DNA of 64,000 bases from Methylobacterium sp. J-048. GTDB taxonomy: Bacteria; Pseudomonadota; Alphaproteobacteria; Rhizobiales; Beijerinckiaceae. Positions 8,477 to 18,949 of the stretch are shown piece after piece. The DNA lies in NCBI RefSeq assembly GCF_022829515.1, contig NZ_JAKSYL010000131.1, forward strand, positions 1-64,000, written 5' to 3'. Below the pieces are notes generated by a model, which had not been told where the DNA came from, did no database searches, and was given only the letters and a program-made list of their open reading frames with translations. Every line of letters starts with the position of its first letter. Position 1 is the stretch's first letter. Made by a program: the position numbers and the translations under genes.

Positions 8477-9451
8477 TCAGTGCAGCGAGGGCGTGCGCAG
8501 GAACCGCTCCCGGTCCGCCGAGACCAGGGCGAGCTTCACGCTGCGGCCGTCGCGGCGCACGGTGAGCGGAACCCGGACGCCGGCCTCGCCGAGCGCCCAG
8601 ATGCTGCGGAACAGGGCGGCGAGGTCCGGGACCGGCTCGCCGGCCACGGCCTCGATCACGTCGCCGCTGCGCAGGCCGCCAGTCTCGGCCGGGCCGCCAT
8701 CGGCGAGCCCCATCACGACGATGCCCTCCTCGCTCTCGGTGGCGTAGAGGCCGAGCCAGGGCCGCGGCGGCCGGTTGGCGCGCCCGCGCGTGGCCAGGTC
8801 GTCGAGGATCGGCGGCAGCAGGTCGATCGGCACTACCATGTTGATCGGGCGGGCATTGCTGCTGCCGCCCTGCTGCAATTGCAGGGAGCCGATGCCGAGC
8901 AGCTCGCCCTGCGCCCCGATCAGCGCGGTGCCGCCCCAATGGGGGTGGGCCGGGGCGGTGAACAGCGCCTCGTCGAGGACATACTCCCAGTACCCGGCGA
9001 ATTCCTGCCGGGCGACGACCTCGACCGCGACGCAGCGCTGGCGCCCGCCCGCGCCCGCCACCACCGCCCGGTCGCCGGTCTTCAGCCCGGCCGAGCGGCC
9101 GAGCGGCAGGGCCGGAACCCCGAGATCCCCCAGCGCCTGGACCAGGCCGAATCCGGTCGCGGCATCGAAGCCGAGCACGTGGCCCTGCACCGAGCGGCCC
9201 TCCCGGGTGGTGAGCCAGACGCTCTCGGCCTCCGTGACCAGGTAGCCGACGGTCAGCACCAGCCCGTCCTCCCGGATCACCACGCCGTTGCCGGCGCGCT
9301 CGGTGCCGAGGGTCTCGGCCGTGAAGGCGCTCTCCGGCACCCGCGCCGACAGGGCGAGGACCGACGAGAGCGCCCGATCGAGATCGTAGCCGTAATCGGC
9401 AGGCCTGGGCTGGGCCTGCGCGGGGATCTTCCACTCGCCCTGCGTCGCCAT
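8477..9451 (-). CDS. HtrA-like (S1C) protein with PDZ, catalytically dead
   Basis: A 324-residue protein with a trypsin-like domain (about 45-215) and a C-terminal PDZ domain (about 228-313, GLRSGDVIEAVAGEPV). It aligns with DegP/HtrA strand by strand, but the triad is gone: the His site reads TVGYLV (67-72), the Asp site DAATGFGLVQ (96-105) and the Ser site HWGGTALIG in place of GNSGGP. There is no signal peptide, so it may be cytoplasmic or use an atypical export route. It reads divergently from the ECF sigma gene 158 bases away. It probably acts as a peptide-binding or regulatory scaffold and not as a protease. Confidence 0.75.
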   Translation of the reverse strand: MATQGEWKIPAQAQPRPADYGYDLDRALSSVLALSARVPESAFTAETLGTERAGNGVVIREDGLVLTVGYLVTEAESVWLTTREGRSVQGHVLGFDAATGFGLVQALGDLGVPALPLGRSAGLKTGDRAVVAGAGGRQRCVAVEVVARQEFAGYWEYVLDEALFTAPAHPHWGGTALIGAQGELLGIGSLQLQQGGSSNARPINMVVPIDLLPPILDDLATRGRANRPPRPWLGLYATESEEGIVVMGLADGGPAETGGLRSGDVIEAVAGEPVPDLAALFRSIWALGEAGVRVPLTVRRDGRSVKLALVSADRERFLRTPSLH

Positions 9452-9609
9452 GGGATTCCTTCGACTCGTTCGCTCTGCTCCGACGCCGCCGGACGCGCGA
9501 AATCGGACTTAGATAGGCAGTCCGCACCGCCTGCGACACCCGTGGCGCGGCGCCGCGCGCGAATCGCTGAGCCGACGATACGTCGAAGATCCTGCGCGGG
9601 GCCGGCGAT

Positions 9610-10314
9610 GTGACAGGACGCGCGGGGGCGCTTAGAGCTATCTTACGGGAGCGTGGCCGGCAGGGGAACGGCGCGCAGGCGCGGGAACGGATCTTGGCCG
9701 GACCGATCTTTGCCGGGGGCGCATCCCCGGACCGGGGGCCAGCGCCGGGACTGCTCGGCACCGACGAGGCGCGGCTGCGGCGCCTCCTGGCCGAGATCGG
9801 GCGCGGCGACTCAGCGGCCCTGGCCGAACTCTACGACCTGACCAGCCCGAAACTCTTCGGCGTGATCCTGCGTATCCAGCGCGACCGGTCGCTCGCCGAG
9901 GACATCCTTCAAGACGCGTATCTACGGATCTGGCAGGCGGCCGGGAGCTACGACCCCGAGGCCGGACGCCCGCTGGCCTGGCTGTGCACGATCGCCCGCA
10001 ACCGGGCGATCGACGGCCTGCGCCGGAAGGGAGCGGCCGAGGTTCAGGGACCGGTGCGGGACGATGGCGAGGATTGGGTGGCGCGGCTGATGGACCCGCA
10101 CGACGACGCCGCGGCGTTCCTGGACCGGGACGCGCTCGGAGCCTGCCTGGGCCGGCTGGAGCCGGCGCACCGGGATTGCGTGGTGCTGGCCTATTGCGAG
10201 GGCCGCTCCCGGGAGGAGCTGGCCCAGCGCTACGACCGGCCGGTCAACACGATCAAGACCTGGCTGCACCGGGCGCTCGCGTCCCTGAAGACCTGCCTGG
10301 AGTCGGTCTCGTGA
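9610..10314 (+). CDS. ECF sigma-70 family RNA polymerase sigma factor
   Basis: Region 2 reads LAELYDLTSPKLFGVILRI ... LAEDILQDAYLRIWQAAGSYDP and AWLCTIARNRAIDGLRRK. Region 4 reads LEPAHRDCVVLAYCEGRSREELAQRY then VNTIKTWLHRALASLKTCL. Its stop overlaps the anti-sigma start (GTGA), the usual SigK/RskA arrangement. The start is uncertain: GTG at 9610 gives 234 residues, and TTG at 9694 is an alternative closer to the family length. It probably directs a small stress or envelope regulon held off by the next gene's product. Confidence 0.85.
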   Translation: MTGRAGALRAILRERGRQGNGAQARERILAGPIFAGGASPDRGPAPGLLGTDEARLRRLLAEIGRGDSAALAELYDLTSPKLFGVILRIQRDRSLAEDILQDAYLRIWQAAGSYDPEAGRPLAWLCTIARNRAIDGLRRKGAAEVQGPVRDDGEDWVARLMDPHDDAAAFLDRDALGACLGRLEPAHRDCVVLAYCEGRSREELAQRYDRPVNTIKTWLHRALASLKTCLESVS

Positions 10315-11045
10315 GCGGCGGTCCCGGCGACCTCACGGGGGACTTCGGCTCGGATCCCGGCCCGGATCCCGACCTGCGCGCGGCCGAGTACGTGCTCGGC
10401 ACCCTCGACCCGGGGGAGCGGGCCGCGATGGCGCGCGTGCTGGCCACCGATGCCGAAGCGGCGGGCCGGGTCCGGGCCTGGGAGCGGCGGCTGGCGCCCC
10501 TGCTGTCCGCGATCCCCTCGGTGGTGCCGTCGCCGCGGGTGCGCGCGGCCCTGCTGCGGGCGCTGCCGGCCGGGTCCGGCGGATCGCCCGATCCGCTCGC
10601 CCACGATCCCTTCGCCCATCTGCGCCGGCAGGTCCGGCGCTGGCGGATCGCCACCGCGGGGGCCGGGCTGCTGGCGGCCGGGCTGGCTTTGTTCGTGGCG
10701 GTCGGGTCGCGGCCGGAATCGGAGGGCGGCCGCTACCTCGCGGTGGTCCAGGGCGGCGGTGCGCTGCCGGCGCTGATCGTGCGCGTCGACACCCGCACCG
10801 GGACCGCCCAGGTCCGGCCGGTCGGGGCCGAGGCGCCCGCGGGACGGAGCCTGGAGCTGTGGTATGTCGGCGCCGAGGGGCCGAAGCCGCTCGGCCTCAT
10901 CGGGGCCGCGGCGAGCCGGGTGAGCCTGCCGCAGGGCGCGGCGCCGGACGGGGTGCTGGCGGTCTCCGTGGAGCCGCCGGGCGGCTCGCCGAGCGGCCAG
11001 CCCACGGGACCGGTGGTCTATACCGGCAAGATGATCGCCGAGTAG
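10311..11045 (+). CDS. Membrane anti-sigma factor (RskA-like)
   Basis: This 244-residue protein has an N-terminal anti-sigma segment (LRAAEYVLGTLDPGERA, residues about 20-36) without zinc ligands, one membrane helix (about 113-133, ATAGAGLLAAGLALFVAVG) and a C-terminal extracytoplasmic RskA_C-type domain (LELWYVG ... VSVEPPGGS). The GTG start at 10311 overlaps the sigma stop by four bases. It should bind and sequester the upstream sigma factor and release it on an envelope signal. Confidence 0.85.
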   Translation: MSGGPGDLTGDFGSDPGPDPDLRAAEYVLGTLDPGERAAMARVLATDAEAAGRVRAWERRLAPLLSAIPSVVPSPRVRAALLRALPAGSGGSPDPLAHDPFAHLRRQVRRWRIATAGAGLLAAGLALFVAVGSRPESEGGRYLAVVQGGGALPALIVRVDTRTGTAQVRPVGAEAPAGRSLELWYVGAEGPKPLGLIGAAASRVSLPQGAAPDGVLAVSVEPPGGSPSGQPTGPVVYTGKMIAE

Positions 11046-11058
11046 GGACCCCGGAGGA

Positions 11059-11087
11059 GCCCGCGGCGCCGGAGCGGCACCGCGGGC
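11059..11087. terminator. Hairpin between convergent genes
   Basis: An 8-bp GC stem (gcccgcgg / ccgcgggc) with a further inner gcc/ggc pairing lies between the anti-sigma stop and the fasciclin stop. It can serve both directions; no U-run is seen. Confidence 0.45.
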
Positions 11088-11108
11088 CGTCAGGTCACGA
11101 AAGCCGGA

Positions 11109-11678
11109 TCAGGGCGTCAGCACGGCGTTGATCACGTGGATCACGCCGTTCGACTGCATCACGTTCGGGATCGTCACCGTGGCGGTGCCGCCCTTCACGT
11201 CGGTGATCAGGACCTTCTTGCCCTGCACCGCCACGGCGAGCGGCTCGCCCTCCACCGTGGTGAGCTGGCCCTGGCCGCCGCCCTTCTTGACGAGCGCCAC
11301 CAGATCCTGGGCGGTGTAGACGCCCGGGACCACATGGTAGGTCAGGATCTTGGTCAGCGTCGGCTTGTTCTGCGGCTGCACGAGGCTCTCGACCGTGCCC
11401 GGCGGCAGCTTGGCGAAGGCGGCGTTGGTGGGCGCGAACACCGTGAACGGGCCGGGGCCGCTCAGCGTGTCGACGAGGCCCGCGGCCTTCACGGCGGCGA
11501 CCAGCGTGGTGTGGTCCTTTGAGTTGACCGCGTTCTCGACGATCGTCTTGTTGGCGTACATCGGCGCGCCGCCGACCATCGGGTTCTTGGCCTGGGCCGC
11601 GCCGGTGGCGCCCAGACCGAGGGCGAGAGCGAAGGCGACGGCCCGGGCCGCGCGCCGGCCGCTGAGAGCGTTGAGCAT
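11109..11678 (-). CDS. Secreted fasciclin (FAS1) domain protein
   Basis: The 189-residue product has a signal peptide (RAVAFALALGLGATGAAQA) and one FAS1 domain. Visible family motifs are FTVFAPTNAAFAKLP (H1-like) and LTYHVVPG, and it ends with VMQSNGVIHVINAVLTP. FAS1 proteins mediate adhesion or matrix binding. The ATG at 11678 follows GGAAGGAAACACAAG. It is convergent with the sigma/anti-sigma pair. FAS1 genes often accompany SigK/RskA modules, so it may be a target of that sigma factor. Confidence 0.85.
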   Translation of the reverse strand: MLNALSGRRAARAVAFALALGLGATGAAQAKNPMVGGAPMYANKTIVENAVNSKDHTTLVAAVKAAGLVDTLSGPGPFTVFAPTNAAFAKLPPGTVESLVQPQNKPTLTKILTYHVVPGVYTAQDLVALVKKGGGQGQLTTVEGEPLAVAVQGKKVLITDVKGGTATVTIPNVMQSNGVIHVINAVLTP

Positions 11679-11810
11679 CTTGTGTTTCCTTCCGTCAGGC
11701 ATCCCGTGATCGCGCTGTGCTCGGGATTGCGTGGCCGCTTACGGGGCCTCGGGCGGAAAGGTTTCACAGGATCTGACGATCGGCCCCGGTCCGGGCCGGA
11801 CATGAAAAAA

Positions 11811-11832
11811 CCGCCCGGCGGAGGCCGGGCGG
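11811..11832 (-). terminator. Rho-independent terminator of the outer-membrane gene
   Basis: A 9-bp stem ccgcccggc / gccgggcgg with loop ggag is flanked on its left by aaaaaa (11805-11810), which reads as a U-run on the minus strand. It sits 80 bases past the stop at 11913 and is the clearest intrinsic terminator in the window. Confidence 0.8.
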
Positions 11833-11912
11833 TTCGCCGTCCGGGCGGACGGTGTCGTGGAGAGCCGGGAGCCCCCGCCGCCTTGGCGGCGGGAGACCGG
11901 TATTGCGGTCGA

Positions 11913-12902
11913 TCAATACTTGCGGACCAGGGCGGTCGGGACCGGCGAGGCGGGCGCCGGCGAGTACAGCGGCACGATCAGGCGCAGCCAGCCGTCCGTC
12001 GAATAGTCGCTGCGGGCGCGGCTGAACGGCGTCGCGGCGATCTGCGCGCCGGTGACCACGTCGCGGGCGATGTAGGCCTGCACGGTGAAGACCTTGAAGT
12101 CGTAGCCGATTAGACCACCCAGGGCGAACCTGCCCCGGTTATTGGCTGCCAAGCTAGCCTGGCTGATGTCGAAGTTGTAGGTGCCGTAGCCGACGGCGCC
12201 GATCTCGAAGTTGCCGAACTTCTTCGTCGCCGTGAGATCAAAGTTCAGGGCGTCCGAGATGCGAAGCGGACCAATAGCGGCGCCGACCTGGCCGGGGAAG
12301 CGGCCGGGCGAGTCGTAGATGTTGGCGGTCAGGTTGGCAGTGATGTTGTAGCCGTCACCCGTGTAGCTGCCGGCCACGCCAAAGCGGTAGGTGTTGGAGG
12401 CGAGCTGCCCCAGCACCGGGGTGCCGACCACCCGACCATTAACGACACCGCCATTGATCGAGCCGCGGTCACCGTCGAGGTCGTTCAGGTACGCACCGCC
12501 CAGCAAGCTGACGCCGAAGTTGCTGCCGAGATCAAACGCCCAGATGCCGCCGACGAAGGTACCGACGTTGATCGAGATGTCCTTATTGCGCACGCCCGCC
12601 GGGTTGCGGGTGAACGCGAACACGGTCGGGGGCGCCACGAGCAGTTCGACGCGGCCGCCGAACGGCACCAGCGGGGTCGACCAGACCAGCACCGGGATGT
12701 TGACGGCCGTATCGGGATCGTTCCGGCCGTCGGTGCGGCGGAACGTGAAGGTGTTGATCGCGTAAACGCCCTCGGGCAGCGGCGCGCCGATGGCGAGGCC
12801 GACCTGCTCGCCCGGAACCGTCGTGGTCTGCGCCTGAGCGATCGTCGAGGTCATGCCGACCGTGAGCGCGACCGCGCCGGCCGCGAGCCAGTTCTTCATC
12901 AT
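11913..12902 (-). CDS. Outer-membrane SphA/phenol-meta-degradation family protein
   Basis: A 329-residue protein with a signal peptide (MMKNWLAAGAVALTVGM..., cleavage after AQA). The rest alternates polar and hydrophobic residues in many beta-strands (GGAYLNDLDGD, FEIGAVGYGTYNFD, GLIGYDFKVFTVQAYIARD) and ends in VPTALVRKY, as expected for a beta-barrel. It resembles the 'transporter' family PF13557 found beside aromatic-compound genes. The start at 12902 follows GGAAGGAATGAAACA, and a clear terminator lies downstream. The substrate is unknown. Confidence 0.7.
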   Translation of the reverse strand: MMKNWLAAGAVALTVGMTSTIAQAQTTTVPGEQVGLAIGAPLPEGVYAINTFTFRRTDGRNDPDTAVNIPVLVWSTPLVPFGGRVELLVAPPTVFAFTRNPAGVRNKDISINVGTFVGGIWAFDLGSNFGVSLLGGAYLNDLDGDRGSINGGVVNGRVVGTPVLGQLASNTYRFGVAGSYTGDGYNITANLTANIYDSPGRFPGQVGAAIGPLRISDALNFDLTATKKFGNFEIGAVGYGTYNFDISQASLAANNRGRFALGGLIGYDFKVFTVQAYIARDVVTGAQIAATPFSRARSDYSTDGWLRLIVPLYSPAPASPVPTALVRKY

Positions 12903-13405
12903 TGTTTCATTCCTTCCCAAGGTCTGAAGGCATCCGTCCCGCATTCGGCACTACCCTGCCGGTCTGCTCGCCATCAGCGGCTGCCGGCTTCCGGTCTGCC
13001 GAGCGCCCCCACGGAGCCCGCCCGTCTCAACGCTGCTGACTATTCTACAGAGACCTGCGGAATGACAGTGGAATGCTGGTCGAAGCGGCAAAACCGGCCG
13101 AACCGTTGCGCAAAAGCCGCATTTTTGCGGCGATGCAACACAGTCCCCAGGATTGAATATCTGAGCCCTGGCCGGCAAAATATCGTTGAACGGTCAAGCT
13201 GTTGATGGCGCCACCCCGCGGGAGAATCCGGCAAGCCTGGACGGGCGAACGGGCAGAGGCCCGTCCGGCGCAGGCGGCCGGAAATCCCGGTCCGGACGGC
13301 CCGGACCGGGCGCCGGCTCTCCGAATCACCCACCGTTGCCGGCGATCCCGATCGGAATCTCGGTCGTCACCCGGCAGAATCTGCCGATCCGGATCGCGTT
13401 GGCGC
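12903..13405. other. Intergenic region upstream of the outer-membrane gene
   Basis: About 500 bases between the outer-membrane gene start and the uvrA stop. Open frames here are uncoupled from ribosome sites and look like GC-rich chance frames. It must contain the promoter of the minus-strand outer-membrane gene. I see no repeat or RNA gene. Confidence 0.5.
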
Positions 13406-16528
<3,123 letters not shown>

Positions 16529-16674
16529 GAGGGCGGCGGTCTTTCGAGGCGTCGACGCGGTCGGGGCTGGCTTGCGCGCGGGTCAGCCGCCGCACCCGCT
16601 CATGTCGAGCCCGGAGCGGTCGACGGCAAGGTGGGATCGGCGGGACGCAGGCCCGTCATGCGATGCCCTTGCTA

Positions 16675-16689
16675 GAACGAAACGCGTAC
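16675..16689 (-). promoter_or_regulatory. Candidate SOS (LexA) box of uvrA
   Basis: On the minus strand this reads GTAC-N7-GTTC, one base off the alphaproteobacterial LexA consensus GTTC-N7-GTTC. It lies about 147 bases upstream of the uvrA start. uvrA is commonly LexA-controlled, which makes the match plausible; the mismatch and distance keep confidence low. Confidence 0.35.
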
Positions 16690-16734
16690 GCCGGCAACCG
16701 CTCACCGGAAGCCTGTCGTTTCGCGGCCGGAAAG

Positions 16735-16862
16735 TCGGGGTTTCCAAAGGGCTTGCGGCCCTTTGGCGGGGTGTCGGGGCGGCGCCCCGATCATCGGGCG
16801 AAGCCCGACAGCAGGGCGCTGCCCTGCACCCGCAAAAGGTCCCGGACCTTTTGAATCCAGGA
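16735..16862. repeat. Dispersed GC-rich intergenic hairpin repeat, copy 1
   Basis: This block holds ccaaagggc/gccctttgg, a cggggcg/cgccccg pair and caaaaggtc...gaccttttg, three nested hairpins. Close relatives occur at 21003-21066, 24600-24713, 36068-36176 and 38602-38664. It fills most of the 336-base gap between uvrA and the cupin gene. Confidence 0.8.
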
Positions 16863-16864
16863 CT

Positions 16865-17287
16865 TCACGCGTCGGCGTTGCGCGCCATGAAGGTGGCGGG
16901 GGTGCCGTCCTCGGGGTTCACGAAGATGATGTCGGTGGGCGCCCGCCGCGGGGTGTCGATCGACAGGAACGTCACCGGCTCGTCCGGGGCGATCTCCGGC
17001 ATCGCGTGCACCGTGCCCTTCTCGAAGAACAAGAGCTGGCCGGGGCCGAACGTCGTCAGGTTCGCGGGGTCGCCCAGCCAGACGGTGCCGCGTCCCGACA
17101 GGCAGTACAGGTACTCGTCGCAGGTGGCGTGATAGTGCGGCGGGGTCGGGCGGTAGACCCGGAACACCCGGGCGCTCGCCGCCGCCCGGTCGGTCAGGTA
17201 GGTGTCGACCAGGAGCGTCTGCGCGCTGTCGGGCAGAGCCGCCGCCAGCGCCGCCACGTCGAAGAGGCCGGTGCCGGTCTCGGTCAT
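16865..17287 (-). CDS. Cupin domain protein
   Basis: A 140-residue single cupin. [19 protein letters not shown] carries the metal-binding His pair and Glu of motif 1, and [18 protein letters not shown] provides motif 2 with its His. Metal-binding cupins of this size may be dioxygenases, isomerases or sensors. It follows the quinone oxidoreductase on the same strand after 10 bases, so the two form an operon. The substrate cannot be named. Confidence 0.8.
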   Translation of the reverse strand: MTETGTGLFDVAALAAALPDSAQTLLVDTYLTDRAAASARVFRVYRPTPPHYHATCDEYLYCLSGRGTVWLGDPANLTTFGPGQLLFFEKGTVHAMPEIAPDEPVTFLSIDTPRRAPTDIIFVNPEDGTPATFMARNADA

Positions 17288-17297
17288 GGCGCCCGCC

Positions 17298-18332
17298 TCA
17301 CTGCGAAAAGCCTTCGAGCACGATCTTGCCCTTGGCCCGCCCGCTCTCGATCAGCGCGTGGGCGCGCCGGAGGTTCCGGGCGTCGATCCGCCCGTAATGC
17401 TCACCCAGGGTGGTGCGCAGGCGCCCCGCATCCACCAGCCGCGCGATTTCGTCGAGGAGCGCGCCCTGGGCGCCGATGTCGGACGTGCCGAACATCGAGC
17501 GGGTGAACATGAACTCCCAGTGCAGCGACAGGCTCTTGCGCTTGAGCAGGGCCACGTCGAGCTGCGCGGGATCGTCGATCAGGGCGAACCGGCCCTGCGG
17601 CGCGATCAGCTCGGCGATCTCGGCCAGATGCGCGTCGGTGTTGGTGGTCGAGAACACGAGGCCCGGCGCGCCGAGGCCCAGAGACGCCACCTCGGCGGCC
17701 AGCGGCCGAGCGTGGTCGATCACGTGGTGGGCGCCGAGATCCCGGCACCAGGCCGCCGTCTCGGGCCGGGACGCGGTGGCGATCACGGTCAGGTCGGTGA
17801 GCTGCCGGGCGAGCTGGATCGCCACCGAGCCGACACCGCCCGCGCCGCCGACGATCAGGATCGCCAGGGCGGCGCCCGGCACCGGCTTGCCGGTGCCTGA
17901 CTTGCCGGTGTCGAGCCGGTCGAACAGGGCCTCCCAGGCTGTGATCGCGGTGAGCGGCAGGGCCGCGGCCTGCGCCCAGTCGAGGCTGGCGGGCTTGTGC
18001 CCGACGATGCGCGCGTCGACGCAATGATATTCGGCGTTGGTCCCCGGCCGGGTGAGGTCGCCCGCGTAGAACACCGCGTCCCCGACGGAAAAGCCCTCGG
18101 CCTCCGCACCCGTGGCGACCACGGTGCCGGCGGCGTCCCAGCCCAGAATCTTGACCCCGCCCGCCTCGGGCTCGGCTCGCACGCGGACCTTGGTGTCGAC
18201 CGGGTTCACCGAGACCGCCTCGACCTTCACCAGCAGGTCACGGGGTCCGGGCTCGGGCCGGGGCAGATCGAAATCGACCAGGGCCTCGGCCTCGGTGATC
18301 GGCAGGGATTTTCTGTATCCGACGGCGCGCAT
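17298..18332 (-). CDS. Zinc-type alcohol dehydrogenase-like quinone oxidoreductase
   Basis: A 344-residue MDR-superfamily reductase. The N-terminal GroES-like part has VEAVSVNPVDTKVR and LGWDAAGTVVATGAEAEGF. The nucleotide loop is ILIVGGAGGVGSVAIQLARQ (NADPH type). Zinc-binding cysteines are absent, as in the quinone-reductase subgroup. The ATG at 18332 follows GGAGGAGATTGCG. It is divergent from an HxlR regulator 136 bases away and co-transcribed with the cupin gene. Probably reduces quinones or enals in a detoxification response. Confidence 0.85.
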   Translation of the reverse strand: MRAVGYRKSLPITEAEALVDFDLPRPEPGPRDLLVKVEAVSVNPVDTKVRVRAEPEAGGVKILGWDAAGTVVATGAEAEGFSVGDAVFYAGDLTRPGTNAEYHCVDARIVGHKPASLDWAQAAALPLTAITAWEALFDRLDTGKSGTGKPVPGAALAILIVGGAGGVGSVAIQLARQLTDLTVIATASRPETAAWCRDLGAHHVIDHARPLAAEVASLGLGAPGLVFSTTNTDAHLAEIAELIAPQGRFALIDDPAQLDVALLKRKSLSLHWEFMFTRSMFGTSDIGAQGALLDEIARLVDAGRLRTTLGEHYGRIDARNLRRAHALIESGRAKGKIVLEGFSQ

Positions 18333-18420
18333 CGCAATCTCCTCCGGCTGTCGGGCCAGGAGATGCCGTCCGCCTCCACGGAGCGCAAGTACGCACATAA
18401 AACGCCGATAGTGCCAAGAA

Positions 18421-18459
18421 TGATACCGTCCAATGATACCATCCGATGAGACCGTCGAG
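18421..18459 (+). promoter_or_regulatory. Three 13-bp tandem repeats, candidate HxlR operator
   Basis: Consecutive copies tgataccgtccaa, tgataccatccga and tgagaccgtcgag lie in the divergent gap between the oxidoreductase and hxlR starts and end 9 bases before the preferred HxlR ATG at 18469. Tandem spacing in this position suggests an autoregulatory binding site. Confidence 0.5.
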
Positions 18460-18468
18460 GCTCCCGCC

Positions 18469-18852
18469 ATGCCCCGCATCCGGGACCATCGCGGCACGTG
18501 CAGCCCCGGCTGCGCCGTCGAGGCCACCCTCCGGCTCATCGACGGCAAGTGGAAGGGCGTGATCCTCAACCACCTGCTGGAAGGGACCCTGCGCTTCGCC
18601 GCGATTCGCCGGCGGCTGGCGAGCGTGACGCAGCGCATGCTGACGAACCAGCTGCGCGAGATGGAGGCGGACGGCCTGATCGCGCGGAAGGTCTACGCCG
18701 AGGTGCCCCCGAAGGTGGAGTACAGCCTGACCGAGCGGGGCCGGTCCCTGGAGCCGGTCATCCACGCGCTGAAGGCATGGGGCGATCGGCATGCCGAACT
18801 CGCGGCCGACCTGCAGGCGGATGCGGCGGATACGGTTCGGACTGCCGCCTGA
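18469..18852 (+). CDS. HxlR family winged-helix regulator
   Basis: The 127-residue product matches HxlR/MarR-like regulators throughout: [21 protein letters not shown] (helix 1-2), [20 protein letters not shown] (recognition helix and wing) and [25 protein letters not shown]-terminal cysteines ([11 protein letters not shown]) match the redox-active Cys position of QorR/HypR-type members. The divergent quinone oxidoreductase is the likely target. The preferred start MPRIRDH follows GAGG at proper spacing; an upstream ATG at 18433 would run through the tandem repeats. Confidence 0.85.
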   Translation: MPRIRDHRGTCSPGCAVEATLRLIDGKWKGVILNHLLEGTLRFAAIRRRLASVTQRMLTNQLREMEADGLIARKVYAEVPPKVEYSLTERGRSLEPVIHALKAWGDRHAELAADLQADAADTVRTAA

Positions 18853-18949
18853 TTGTGCATCGCACGCAGCGGCAAGGCCCTGCACCGTAACGGTGTTTTT
18901 ATATCCGTGCCGGATCATTACGGTTAACGCTGTACCAGTCCGGGTTCCG

